NCBI GenBank assembly: GCA_946480475.1
Contig: CAMLJM010000044.1
Span: forward strand, 1 to 15,962
From: an uncultured Alphaproteobacteria bacterium
GTDB lineage: Bacteria; Pseudomonadota; Alphaproteobacteria; Micavibrionales; Micavibrionaceae
DNA length: 15,962 nucleotides
Reading direction: 5' to 3'
Position numbers and translations under genes: made by a program. How positions within the stretch are numbered: position 1 is the stretch's first letter; each line of letters starts with the position of its first letter. The notes beneath the pieces were generated by a model. The model made no database searches, had not been told where the DNA came from, and saw nothing but the letters and a program-made list of their open reading frames with translations. This document shows positions 1-7,837 of the stretch, one piece after another.

Positions 1-2172
1 GGTTGTGTTGTCACAAAAAGCCGTGAAGAAACCAAAAATGCCATTCTGTATGGCGGCAAAGATATTGATAAAGAAGTTCAGCCTTCGCTGCGCGGTAAGC
101 AATTCCTGAATGGTATTGAACTGCTGTTTGGCTCTACGCAACCGAAGAAAGCTGATGAAACATCGCAAATCCTGCTGCATGAAAAAGCAAAAGCAGGCGT
201 AAAAGATGCTGTCATTCCGCTGCATTGGTTCCTGTCTGCCGATGAAATCAGCAAAACATTTGAAGGCAATAGCTTCGAGAAGATCGATTCGATGCTGACC
301 CGCATTTATGACCAGATCGGTTATGATGAGGTTTGCAAACGTTTACGTGATCGCGGTTTTGATCCTGATCGCGTCGTCTTCTGTGCCAATGATACAGGTG
401 TTTCCTTCTCGGAAGATCTTTCTGAAGAACCAGAATTCAAGGCTTCCCATCATGAAAAAATTCCGGGTCGCCCATGGCCGGGCGTTGAACTGGGACCGGT
501 TGTAGACGCGCAGGGCGGTGTCATGAAATTTATGGCGGATGTAAAATCCTGCCGCGAGCGTCTGGGTCGTACAGAACCACTGCGCTATCTCGATACCCAG
601 GTTTATATGTTCTTCAAGCTAACGCCGAAACGTGAAGATGTAAAAGTTGAAAGCTATTTCGGTACAGGCACCGGGTTCGTAACACCAAACCCGCGTCCGA
701 CGAATGATGGCTCGCTTTATACTGAACATTATTGCGTTCCTGATGGCCAGCCCGATGGCATTAACGGCAAGACGCAAGCCGAGCTGGGTACACGCTATCT
801 GTATACAGACAGCCCACAGGCGCGTTGCCTGCGTGCTATGACGCAAGATCAGTCCGTGCCTTCCTCGGTGAAGCCGTTGTTCAAGAATGCTGCGGAAGAC
901 CGTAACCGCCGTAACAAACTGCGTATCCTGACACAGGATAACTGGCTGCCGGATATGCAAGGCAGCGGTGGCCAGGGCTTTGCCCGTATTGCCAATGATA
1001 ATGGCTGGAAGTTAAGTGGTAAGGAATATGACTCTTTCGAAGATTTTGCGGAAGCAGGTGATGCGATTTATCTGGGTGCCCATAGCCGTGAAATTCTGAA
1101 AGATTATGACGAGCATAGCGCGCGCCTTTCCCTGTTGTTCTGCAAGGCGGGTACGCATAAGCAGATCCTGCATGATTGCATGTATGGGAAGGAACTGATG
1201 ATTTGTAATCCGGAATTGCATTTCTTCAGTGCCAACGGCGCGGCACACCAGAACTGGGCTGATCCGGCGATGGGTGAGAAATTTATCAATTACCTGAAAT
1301 CGCTTGATCCGGCGGAACATCCGTGGGGCCAGCAATTACTGCTTTATCGTTTCTTCCATGAAAATTCACTGATCAAGCAACAGCCGAAATATATCTGGTC
1401 GCAGGTTGATCAACTGAATATACAGGCCAAGCTGCGTCAGGCGCGGGAGAGATACTCCCCGCATGCCTCCACGCGTTACACCAAAGAGGAGTACGGCTCT
1501 GATCGTACGGATTTGTTCTCGGTCACACTCTTAGGTTCGGCCAGCACGCGTAATCCGCTGTACACTGAATCAGCGGATTATATCGGTTATGAATGCGCTG
1601 CTGAAGCTATTCACCTGAGATCAGGCGGTGGCCGATATGGTATCATGGGTGCAGGCTCGCATGGTTATATGCGTTATCAGAACACCCATCCTGAACTTGC
1701 CGACCGCACGCATCTTTCCGCTATCCAGATGCCGCGTACAGTTCAGTTTGAAGGTCTGGCGCTCGACCTTGCAGATCTTCATAAAGATGGTAACCGTTAT
1801 GTTGCGATTGAGCCGGGTATGGATCCGCGTATGCGCAATCTGTTCCGTTCCGATGTCATCATTGCTGACGCCGGTGGGTTGGGTACGCTTGAGGAAATCT
1901 ATTACTTCCTTGATCTGAAGCGCCAGAATGATCCGGTGGTTCAGGGTAAACCGCTTGTCATTATCAATCACCCGCATCTGGGTAAGGATGCTATCCATCT
2001 GTATGATGCGCTGCTGGCTGTATTACCAGAGCGCGACAGGAAGGATATTATTGTGGTGAATTCTGCCAAAGAAGCGATGGATGCGGTTCTGGATATTAAA
2101 ATCAATGGCTACAAACCTGCAAAAGAGAAAAAAATCGTCAATTCCCGCGGTTTAGCCCTGTCGCCAGCCTGA
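1..2172 (+). CDS. Large protein with C-terminal LOG/lysine-decarboxylase-like domain, 5' partial
   Basis: The frame is open from base 1 to the TGA at 2170-2172, so the true start lies left of the window; the in-frame ATG at 292 is internal. About 723 residues are visible. Roughly the last 210 (bases about 1510-2130) look like a LOG-family Rossmann domain: a first strand ending LGSAST, then GIMGAGSHGYM, then AGGLGTLEEI, which matches the family's PGGxGTxxE phosphate-binding motif with Ala for Pro, then GKPLVIIN. LOG proteins cleave nucleoside 5'-monophosphates to base and ribose 5-phosphate; that activity here is inferred. I recognise no domain with confidence in the ~500 residues before it. 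A segment near bases 380-540 (CANDTGVSF, then GVELGPVVDAQGG) faintly recalls Ham1/ITPase nucleotide pyrophosphatases, which is weak evidence. A 50-base gap separates it from lpdA on the same strand, so co-transcription is possible. Confidence 0.8.
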   Translation, partial: GCVVTKSREETKNAILYGGKDIDKEVQPSLRGKQFLNGIELLFGSTQPKKADETSQILLHEKAKAGVKDAVIPLHWFLSADEISKTFEGNSFEKIDSMLTRIYDQIGYDEVCKRLRDRGFDPDRVVFCANDTGVSFSEDLSEEPEFKASHHEKIPGRPWPGVELGPVVDAQGGVMKFMADVKSCRERLGRTEPLRYLDTQVYMFFKLTPKREDVKVESYFGTGTGFVTPNPRPTNDGSLYTEHYCVPDGQPDGINGKTQAELGTRYLYTDSPQARCLRAMTQDQSVPSSVKPLFKNAAEDRNRRNKLRILTQDNWLPDMQGSGGQGFARIANDNGWKLSGKEYDSFEDFAEAGDAIYLGAHSREILKDYDEHSARLSLLFCKAGTHKQILHDCMYGKELMICNPELHFFSANGAAHQNWADPAMGEKFINYLKSLDPAEHPWGQQLLLYRFFHENSLIKQQPKYIWSQVDQLNIQAKLRQARERYSPHASTRYTKEEYGSDRTDLFSVTLLGSASTRNPLYTESADYIGYECAAEAIHLRSGGGRYGIMGAGSHGYMRYQNTHPELADRTHLSAIQMPRTVQFEGLALDLADLHKDGNRYVAIEPGMDPRMRNLFRSDVIIADAGGLGTLEEIYYFLDLKRQNDPVVQGKPLVIINHPHLGKDAIHLYDALLAVLPERDRKDIIVVNSAKEAMDAVLDIKINGYKPAKEKKIVNSRGLALSPA

Positions 2173-2222
2173 TAAAAACTTGCTAATATCCCTTCGGTTT
2201 TTTGACTTGAAGGAGTATTCCC

Positions 2223-3611
2223 ATGAGCAGTTACGACGTTATCGTTATTGGTGCCGGCCCCGGCGGTTATGTATGCGCGATACGCGCCGCACAGCTGGGC
2301 ATGAAAGTGGCGTGTGTTGAATCACGTGCGACGCTGGGTGGTACCTGCCTGAATGTGGGCTGCATTCCTTCCAAGGCGCTTTTGAGTGCTTCCGAAAAAT
2401 TTGAAGAGGCTGAACATCATCTGGGCAGCATGGGCATCAAGATCGGCAGTGTGAAGCTGGATCTCAAGGGCATGATGGGCCACAAGGACCAGGTCGTGAC
2501 ATCGAACACCAAGGGTATCGAATACCTGTTCAAGAAGAACAAGGTTGAGTGGCTGAAAGGCAAAGGTGTTATTACAGCCGCCGGTACTGTGCAGGTTGGT
2601 TCTGAATCGCATACAGCCAAACATATTGTTATTGCTACAGGTTCTGATGTTGTCAGCCTTCCGGGGATTGAGATTGATGAAAAGCGCATTGTGTCTTCCA
2701 CAGGGGCGATTGCGCTGGATGAAGTGCCCCAGTCGATGGTTGTGATTGGCGGTGGTGTGATCGGTCTTGAGCTGGGTGCTGTATGGCGCCGTCTGGGTGC
2801 GGAAGTTACCGTGGTTGAATTCCTGGATCGCATTCTGCCCACGAATGATGCTGAGATTTCAAAAGAAGCGCAAAAAATCCTGACCAAGCAAGGCATCAAG
2901 TTCAAGCTTTCAACCAAGGTGACATCGGCCAAGAATAACGGCAAATCCGTTGATCTGACCCTTGAAGATGCCAAGGGCGGCAATGCCCAAAAATTGAGCG
3001 CGGATATCGTGCTGGTGGCTGTGGGTCGCAAGGCATACACCGAAGGTCTGGGCCTCGATAAGGTCGGCGTGAAAGTCGATGAACGTGGCCGTGTTGTAAC
3101 CGATAAGCATTTTGCCTCGAATGTACCGGGCATTTACGCCATTGGTGATGTGATTGCCGGTCCTATGCTGGCACACAAAGCCGAAGATGAGGGTATGATT
3201 CTGGCTGAAATGCTGGCGGGCCAGTCAGGCCACATCGATTACAACCTGATCCCGGGTGTTGTTTACACATGGCCGGAAGTGGCCGCTGTCGGACAGACAG
3301 AGCAGCAACTGAAAGACGCGGGCGTGCCGTACAAAGTGGGCAAGTTCCCGTTCAGCGCCAATGGCCGTGCGCGCGCGATGAATGCGGTTGATGGCTTTGT
3401 GAAAATCCTCGCACATGAAAAGACAGACCGCGTTCTGGGCGTCCATATCATTGGCCCAGAAGCGGGCACATTGATTGCCGAGGCTGTGATAGCGATGGAA
3501 TTTGGCGCTTCGTCAGAAGATATCGCCCGCACATGCCATGCGCACCCGACCCTTGAAGAAGCTGTGAAAGAGGCTGCCCTCGCTGTGGATGGCCGTCCTA
3601 TTCACATTTAA
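2223..3611 (+). CDS. lpdA: Dihydrolipoyl dehydrogenase (E3)
   Basis: Reoxidises dihydrolipoyl groups of 2-oxoacid dehydrogenase complexes (pyruvate, 2-oxoglutarate) and the glycine cleavage system, passing electrons through a disulfide and FAD to NAD+; cytoplasmic. The 462-residue protein has the family's full length and motifs: N-terminal FAD site IGAGPGGY (9-16), redox-active pair Cys42/Cys47 in [16 protein letters not shown]-binding [10 protein letters not shown] in the middle, the second FAD motif YAIGDV, and the C-terminal HAHPTLEE giving the catalytic His441/Glu446 dyad. The ATG at 2223 follows a strong ribosome site GAAGGAG at 2209-2215 with 7 bases spacing. No E1 or E2 gene lies in the window, so its partner complex cannot be read from context. 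Its stop overlaps the stop of the convergent gene at 3608. Confidence 0.97.
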   Translation: MSSYDVIVIGAGPGGYVCAIRAAQLGMKVACVESRATLGGTCLNVGCIPSKALLSASEKFEEAEHHLGSMGIKIGSVKLDLKGMMGHKDQVVTSNTKGIEYLFKKNKVEWLKGKGVITAAGTVQVGSESHTAKHIVIATGSDVVSLPGIEIDEKRIVSSTGAIALDEVPQSMVVIGGGVIGLELGAVWRRLGAEVTVVEFLDRILPTNDAEISKEAQKILTKQGIKFKLSTKVTSAKNNGKSVDLTLEDAKGGNAQKLSADIVLVAVGRKAYTEGLGLDKVGVKVDERGRVVTDKHFASNVPGIYAIGDVIAGPMLAHKAEDEGMILAEMLAGQSGHIDYNLIPGVVYTWPEVAAVGQTEQQLKDAGVPYKVGKFPFSANGRARAMNAVDGFVKILAHEKTDRVLGVHIIGPEAGTLIAEAVIAMEFGASSEDIARTCHAHPTLEEAVKEAALAVDGRPIHI

Positions 3612-4099
3612 CCGGGCGGGTTGGGATCCGTTTTCCAGTTGATCTTACGGGTCGAAGGAATTTTTACAATCAGGCACTGGGCTTCCAGTGCCTTTTTTCC
3701 TTCTTCAGGGTCAATTTTAGCTTTGATTTCAAAATCGAGTTTGGCGGCTTCAATTTGGTTAATTGTGTGCTGGTAGCGATCCAGGTCAAAAAAAGGGCAG
3801 GCGCGTTTGTTATCAATGCCCGGCATTAAGATCGCTGCCTTAGTAACTTTATCAAACATGATGGCTATTTTATTATCCATCATTGTGCTCGCGTTTACGA
3901 CAAGGCGCGCATTACCTTCGCTATCAATATTATGTTTCAGCAAACGAAATGAAATGGTGTCCTCGGCATCGGCGCGCATATTGACGGGGTTGGCGCTGGC
4001 TGCAGAGAACAGGGCTGTAGCGCTTAATAGGGCAGCAGCCTGTCTTTGTATGGTTTTAGTCATGGTCCCTGTCATCTTTTTTCTCTTTTCGACGATCAT
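3608..4099 (-). CDS. Small exported protein of unknown function
   Basis: I do not recognise a family. The 163-residue reading carries a clear N-terminal export signal: a basic stretch, a hydrophobic core [14 protein letters not shown], and a likely signal peptidase I site ending ASA before NPVNM. The mature part (~125 residues) has two cysteines (in RACPFF and EAQCLIV) that could form a disulfide in the periplasm, and a proline/glycine tail. Start choice is uncertain: the outermost ATG (4099) is given, but in-frame ATGs at 4075 and 4063 give a more normal signal peptide; 4063 follows AGGGA, though very close. The gene lies 29 bases after xerC on the same strand, so it is probably the last gene of the DUF484-xerC run. 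Its TAA overlaps the lpdA TAA by four bases (TTAA). Confidence 0.75.
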   Translation of the reverse strand: MIVEKRKKMTGTMTKTIQRQAAALLSATALFSAASANPVNMRADAEDTISFRLLKHNIDSEGNARLVVNASTMMDNKIAIMFDKVTKAAILMPGIDNKRACPFFDLDRYQHTINQIEAAKLDFEIKAKIDPEEGKKALEAQCLIVKIPSTRKINWKTDPNPPG

Positions 4100-4128
4100 A
4101 TACTAAACGCAAAAAGTTGAACAAATAT

Positions 4129-5088
4129 TTATGCCTTGTTGCGCGGGTGTGCAGCGCGATAAACCTTCATCATTTCTTCAGCGTTAATATCCGTATAACG
4201 CTGCGTTGTACTAAGGCTGGCATGACCTAAAAGTTCCTGGATTTCACGTAAATTGGCGCCATTTTGCAGCAAATGCGTTGCGAAAGAGTGGCGGAGGGCA
4301 TGTGGGGTTGCGGTTTCCGGGAGACCCATGGCGATACGCAATTCACGTAATGACTTTTGGGCAATCTGCTGGCGCAGGCGTTTGCCCCTTTCCCCCATGA
4401 ACAAGGGGCGATCCTGGGTTTCGGCAAACGGGCACATGGCACGGTAAGCTTCTATGGCTTTTTCTACAATCCGGAGCACAGGCACCTGACGCTCTTTACG
4501 GCCTTTACCGATCACGCGCAGGTAGCCGTCACGTGGCAAATCCTTAATATCAAGGGATAGGGCTTCGTCGATTCGAAGTCCGCAGCCATAAAGCAGCGTG
4601 AAAAGGGCGCGGTCGCGTTGACCGACCCAATCTTCAGCCTGCATATGTACAAGTTCCAATGCTTGTTTTTCAAACAAGGGACGGGGCAATTTATGGGGTT
4701 TCTTCGGCGTACGCACGCTTGAGATGGAGGCGTTGTGCACGATCCCGTTCTTATCGAGCCAATGCAGAAAATTCTTCACCCCGGAGAGGGAGCGGGCGCG
4801 ACTGGCTGCTCCTGCGCCATCCATCGCTTTACGTGACATCCATGAACGGAAATCACGCAGATTGATTTCACCAATATCATTCAGCGAGGGGGTTTTGCCG
4901 AGGTGTTGTGTCAGGAAAGAAATGAATTGGCCGATATCGACACCATAGGCGCGCACTGTGTGCTTTGACATGTTCTTTTCAGATGTCAGCCAGCGCCGCC
5001 ATTTTAAAATGGCTTCCGCCAGATCGGGGGCGCAGCCTTGCAGCGCCTGATCTTCGATGCGATTTGGGTGTTCTATATATGAAGCCAT
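4129..5088 (-). CDS. xerC: Tyrosine recombinase XerC
   Basis: Site-specific recombinase that, with XerD, resolves chromosome dimers at dif during cell division. The 319-residue protein has the two-domain layout: an N-terminal SAM-like core-binding domain (about 20-115, including SKHTVRAYGVDIGQF) and a C-terminal catalytic domain. All catalytic residues are visible: Arg172 in GCGLRIDEALSL, Lys195 in GKGRKERQVPV, His263 and Arg266 in HALRHSFATHLL, His289 in LLGHASLSTTQ, and the nucleophile Tyr298 in RYTDI. XerC rather than XerD is favoured by the DUF484 gene directly upstream, a pairing also seen in gammaproteobacteria. The ATG at 5088 lies inside the end of the DUF484 gene (16-base overlap), so translation is probably coupled. 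The site in front of this ATG is weak (CCAGG), which fits coupling. Confidence 0.95.
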   Translation of the reverse strand: MASYIEHPNRIEDQALQGCAPDLAEAILKWRRWLTSEKNMSKHTVRAYGVDIGQFISFLTQHLGKTPSLNDIGEINLRDFRSWMSRKAMDGAGAASRARSLSGVKNFLHWLDKNGIVHNASISSVRTPKKPHKLPRPLFEKQALELVHMQAEDWVGQRDRALFTLLYGCGLRIDEALSLDIKDLPRDGYLRVIGKGRKERQVPVLRIVEKAIEAYRAMCPFAETQDRPLFMGERGKRLRQQIAQKSLRELRIAMGLPETATPHALRHSFATHLLQNGANLREIQELLGHASLSTTQRYTDINAEEMMKVYRAAHPRNKA

Positions 5089-5783
5089 GCCTGGAACAGA
5101 CGTTCGGTCACGCAGCCCAGAAAAGCAATCAATTCGGTGCCTTGCGTGGATTCAAAGGCTTTCGGGTCGCGGCTGCCAAAGGCAATGAGCGCTGCAGGGG
5201 CTTCATCGCCGACATGCAGCTTTAGCAGGGCCTGTGACTTAACCAGGCCTGCACCGCCGCCATAGATTTCATCAAGGCCATTGATACCGGCCTCCAGAAT
5301 GATGGGCTTATCCTTCATCAGCAGGTGGATTGTGCCCGGGGCTACTGCGCGCACACCCTGCATATGGATTTGGGGGACGATATCGCTATCTGTCTCGACG
5401 ATCAGGCTGACAATATCGACATCAAGCAAGGAAGGAAAATCGAGAGTGATGGTGCTGACGAAGCTTTCAAAATTATGCGCTTCCAGCAGCATCAGGATGG
5501 CGCGGTGAATACGTGTCTGACTGTTCATGTTCGCACGGCTGTTTTCCACGATCTCGCGTGCAGATTCCAGAACCTCATCACGGTCAGCTTTCAGGCGCTG
5601 CACCATGTAATGTTGGAAATCGGCTACACCCTTGCCGAATTTTTCCTTCGGTGGCGCCATGTGATCTAACAACTCAGGATGTTTCTTCAGGAAATCCGGG
5701 TGGTCACGGAGCCAGTTTATGACGTCCTGTTCTGAAAGCTTAGTATCTGAGTCTGCCGGGGGACGGGTCATGGTGTCGGACAT
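5073..5783 (-). CDS. DUF484 family protein (GAF-like)
   Basis: This 236-residue protein matches DUF484: the N-terminal signature VINWLRDHPDFLKKHPELL (about 22-40), a helical probably coiled-coil linker (about 60-95), then a GAF-like alpha/beta domain with an LDVDIVSLIVE strand and a C-terminal ALIAFGSRDP. Members usually sit next to xerC; their biochemical role is not established and none is claimed here. The ATG at 5783 is used; an ATG at 5771 is an alternative, and neither has an obvious ribosome site. It overlaps xerC by 16 bases and heads the minus-strand run DUF484 - xerC - exported protein. A 160-base divergent spacer separates it from the Zur-like gene, so its promoter should lie there, but I found no convincing -35/-10 pair. 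Confidence 0.9.
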   Translation of the reverse strand: MSDTMTRPPADSDTKLSEQDVINWLRDHPDFLKKHPELLDHMAPPKEKFGKGVADFQHYMVQRLKADRDEVLESAREIVENSRANMNSQTRIHRAILMLLEAHNFESFVSTITLDFPSLLDVDIVSLIVETDSDIVPQIHMQGVRAVAPGTIHLLMKDKPIILEAGINGLDEIYGGGAGLVKSQALLKLHVGDEAPAALIAFGSRDPKAFESTQGTELIAFLGCVTERLFQAWLHI

Positions 5784-5880
5784 GGTATCGATCGAGGGGT
5801 TGGCTCTGGGAGGGAATCGGGAAGAAAAGCAATACGATAGGATTATTGTAATATGGAACAGGATCAGAACCCAGAAAATT

Positions 5881-5886
5881 TATAAT
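5881..5886 (+). promoter_or_regulatory. Candidate -10 box for the Zur-like gene
   Basis: A perfect TATAAT lies 57 bases upstream of the start codon at 5944, in the AT-rich half of the 160-base divergent spacer. No good -35 element stands at 16-18 bases from it, so this is only a candidate. I did not find a convincing Zur-type palindrome around it. Confidence 0.3.
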
Positions 5887-5943
5887 GCCCCCTATGGTTA
5901 CAAATTATGCAATATGGGATATATTAATAAGAGAGGTCATTTT

Positions 5944-6396
5944 ATGTGCGGGAAGTGCAGCCCATACCTTGAACAGGCTATTGAATATTGCGAGGCACGC
6001 GGCCTGCGCCTGACGGAGCCGCGTGCGCAGGTTCTGGGCATTGTTGTCGAGGCTGGATCACCGCTGACGGCTTATGAAGTTCTGGATGAACTAGGTAAGC
6101 TGGTGAAAAATCCGAAGCCGCCGACCGTTTACCGGGCGCTGGAATTCTTACAGGAAGCGGGGCTTGTTCATCGCATTGAAAGTCTGAACGCTTATGTGGC
6201 ATGTCATGGTAATCACAAAGGCGATCATGAGCAGCACAACAATCAATTCCTGATCTGCGATGATTGCGGCACTGTGCAGGAAATTGAAATCAGCCAGGTC
6301 AACAAGACCATTAATGAAAAAGCGGGTGCTGCCGGTTTCAAAACCAACCACTGGTCAGCCGAAATCCACGGTACCTGCAAGGATTGTCAGGATTAG
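5944..6396 (+). CDS. zur: Fur-family zinc uptake regulator, Zur-like
   Basis: A metal-dependent repressor; Zur proteins bind DNA when zinc-loaded and shut off zinc uptake genes. The 150-residue protein has an N-terminal winged helix (RLTEPRAQVLGIV, then KPPTVYRALEFLQEAGLVH) and a C-terminal dimerisation/metal domain. Structural zinc cysteines are visible as C105xxC108 and C145xxC148. His76, Cys87, a histidine near 95 and Glu113 match the second, sensory site of E. coli Zur. PPTVYRALEFL followed by HRIESLNAYVAC is close to the Zur rather than the Fur pattern, so Zur is my call, while Fur or Mur cannot be excluded. The ATG at 5944 is chosen because GAGAGG (5931-5936) sits 7 bases before it; the frame stays open back to 5719, but that stretch overlaps the DUF484 gene and is not protein-like. 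No zinc transporter gene is nearby. Its stop lies one base from the end of the convergent gene at 6398. Confidence 0.9.
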   Translation: MCGKCSPYLEQAIEYCEARGLRLTEPRAQVLGIVVEAGSPLTAYEVLDELGKLVKNPKPPTVYRALEFLQEAGLVHRIESLNAYVACHGNHKGDHEQHNNQFLICDDCGTVQEIEISQVNKTINEKAGAAGFKTNHWSAEIHGTCKDCQD

Positions 6397-6397
6397 A

Positions 6398-6733
6398 TCA
6401 GGGTGTTTCCGGCGTCAGGTAAGCCTCATATGAAGCAGCCTTGAGATCATTCTTGTACAGCCTGTAAAGCGCCTCATTCCCTGAGGCATGGATGTTTTGG
6501 CCTGTAGGCGATTTGATCGTGAATATAGGCAGATATTTTAAACCATAATGTCCGCCGAATGCTGCTGCGCCAGCCATCAATCCGGGGTCGACTTGTACAG
6601 GTTCAAACTGCCATCCTTTTTCTTGCAGGATGGTTCTGACTTTATGCGGGGGTGCGCTGGCTAATTCTACCGAGTAATAATACTGCATACTTGCTACGGC
6701 TCTTGCAAAAGGGCCTCTTACATCTATTGTCAT
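6398..6733 (-). CDS. Unknown protein, single copy of a repeated ~100-residue domain
   Basis: I do not recognise a known family. The 111-residue protein has no signal peptide or membrane segment. It carries one copy (copy A) of a domain that recurs in the next two genes upstream: an N-terminal YYYSVELA helix, then VRTILQEKGWQFEP, a small-residue stretch MAGAAAFGGHYG, LPIFTIKSPTGQNI, and a C-terminal YKNDLKAASYEA helix. Ribosome site AAAAAGG lies about 8 bases before the ATG at 6733. It follows the two-copy gene by 11 bases and is very likely in one transcript with it. It ends one base from the stop of the convergent Zur-like gene. Confidence 0.82.
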   Translation of the reverse strand: MTIDVRGPFARAVASMQYYYSVELASAPPHKVRTILQEKGWQFEPVQVDPGLMAGAAAFGGHYGLKYLPIFTIKSPTGQNIHASGNEALYRLYKNDLKAASYEAYLTPETP

Positions 6734-6744
6734 GATGGGCCTTT

Positions 6745-7380
6745 TTAATATGGGTAGAGTTTGGCCGCTGATGCGCGTGCTTCTGCCATGTACCGCGCTT
6801 CCAGTTCCGGGTTGCGGTCTTTTAATTTAAAAACCTGCTCGCCTTCCGGAGAGAAGATACGTGTCGTCATAAAAGGAACTGCGGCTACAGGGCCACCTGC
6901 CATGGAACCGGCAATAATGTGATCGCGCGCTTCCTTCTCTGTCATGCTGGGGCGAAATTGCCATCCTTTTTTCATCAGGTCCTGGCGGACAGCTTTTGGT
7001 GGGCCATCTTGAGCCAATAACACGGCAGCCTGATATTTAAAGTAGTTGCTTATAGAGGGTGGTGTCGTAAATCCGCGAATGGATGCGGCAGCTTTCCTTT
7101 TGTCCTCTTCATATCGATTGATGGTTTCTGCATCACCGGATCTATATACGTTAGTACCGGCTTCCGTTACGACAACTTCAAGGGGGAGTCCTGAACCGAC
7201 AGCGCCTGGGTGAGTAGGGGCGTGAATAATAGCTTCAATATAATCTGATGCTTCAAACCGATAGCCCTGTTCTTTCAGTTGGGCTTTCACTCTCTCTGAA
7301 GGAATAATCGAAATTACATCTGTATAGAAGCCAATGTAAGCGCCCGCTTTGGCGAAGCGATCCTTAATACTTAGAGTCAT
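6745..7380 (-). CDS. Unknown protein with two tandem copies of the same domain
   Basis: No known family recognised. The 211-residue protein is an internal duplication: copy B1 (about 1-103: FYTDVISI, VKAQLKEQGYRFEA, YEEDKRKAAASI) and copy B2 (about 104-211: QAAVLLAQ, VRQDLMKKGWQFRPS, GSMAGGPVAAVPFMTTRIFSPEGEQVF in pieces, YMAEARASAAK). B1 is the more divergent copy, lacking the Trp of GW and the clean SPxG turn. No signal peptide or clear membrane helix. The ATG at 7380 is chosen over the adjacent GTG at 7383, since AGAGG stands at a good distance before it. The leader AGAGGTGTGTG resembles GAAGGTGTGTT in front of the gene at 7488-7814, as expected if the genes arose by duplication. A 107-base AT-rich spacer with an 18-base dyad separates them. 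Confidence 0.85.
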   Translation of the reverse strand: MTLSIKDRFAKAGAYIGFYTDVISIIPSERVKAQLKEQGYRFEASDYIEAIIHAPTHPGAVGSGLPLEVVVTEAGTNVYRSGDAETINRYEEDKRKAAASIRGFTTPPSISNYFKYQAAVLLAQDGPPKAVRQDLMKKGWQFRPSMTEKEARDHIIAGSMAGGPVAAVPFMTTRIFSPEGEQVFKLKDRNPELEARYMAEARASAAKLYPY

Positions 7381-7454
7381 CACACACCTCTAGTTATCTT
7401 TTTGTGAAGCAACACTACCGAAAAACATACCTGAATGCACGAAAAGCCTGTAAC

Positions 7455-7472
7455 ATTATGATATTTCATAAT
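7455..7472. repeat. Perfect 18-base AT-rich inverted repeat
   Basis: ATTATGA (7455-7461) and TCATAAT (7466-7472) are exact reverse complements around the four-base centre TATT. The repeat lies in the 107-base spacer between the gene ending at 7488 and the two-copy gene starting at 7380 (minus strand), about 75 bases before that start. It is too AT-rich and has no flanking T run suited to a strong terminator. An operator is the likelier reading, but no regulator can be assigned. Confidence 0.5.
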
Positions 7473-7487
7473 TATTATTGACCAGCC

Positions 7488-7814
7488 TTAAGGGGCAGGC
7501 TTCAGGTGTAACGAGGCCGAAGCTTTACGCATGGCGGCTCTGTAATCTTTATGAACTGCCGGATTTGGATCTCTGAAGACGTCACGGCCTTGAGAGTCCT
7601 TAACGGTGTATAGGGGGAGTATGAGTGTGCCATGCCCCCCAGCAGTAGCAGCGCTTACGATCTCGGCTTGTGTAGGGATGTAGGGGACTTTCTTCCAGCC
7701 ATCCTTACCCATCTCTTTCATGACATCCTCATTCGGAATAAAGCATGCTAACGCCAGGTTATAACGGACTTTTTGTGCGAACTCAGAGCATAGATCCATA
7801 AATGATTGTTTCAT
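7488..7814 (-). CDS. Unknown protein, single copy of the repeated domain
   Basis: No known family recognised. This 108-residue protein carries copy C of the domain shared with the two genes downstream: YNLALACFIP, VMKEMGKDGWKKVP, AATAGGHGTLILPLYTV, SQGRDVF and YRAAMRKASASL. The GW, the AxAGGHG stretch, the LPxxT strand and the (S/P)xG turn align with copy A (AAFGGHYG, LPIFTIKSPTG). No export signal. The ATG at 7814 is preceded by GAAGG at about 7 bases. It follows the DUF2244 gene by 23 bases and is probably co-transcribed with it. Confidence 0.83.
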   Translation of the reverse strand: MKQSFMDLCSEFAQKVRYNLALACFIPNEDVMKEMGKDGWKKVPYIPTQAEIVSAATAGGHGTLILPLYTVKDSQGRDVFRDPNPAVHKDYRAAMRKASASLHLKPAP

Positions 7815-7837
7815 AACACACCTTCTCGTTTTTTTGA

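Noticed and set aside
292..300. In-frame ATG as the start of the first gene
   Set aside because: The frame is open and protein-like from base 1 without a stop, and no ribosome site precedes 292; the gene is cut by the window edge.
2417..3133. 238-codon minus-strand open frame inside lpdA
   Set aside because: Shadow of lpdA; serine/threonine/proline-rich nonsense-like translation.
5719..5943. N-terminal extension of the Zur-like protein by 75 residues
   Set aside because: It would overlap the DUF484 start, its sequence is not protein-like, and the good ribosome site GAGAGG points to 5944.
5784..5943. Zur or Fur operator in the divergent spacer
   Set aside because: Several AT-rich stretches are present, but I found no palindrome that matches a known box well enough.
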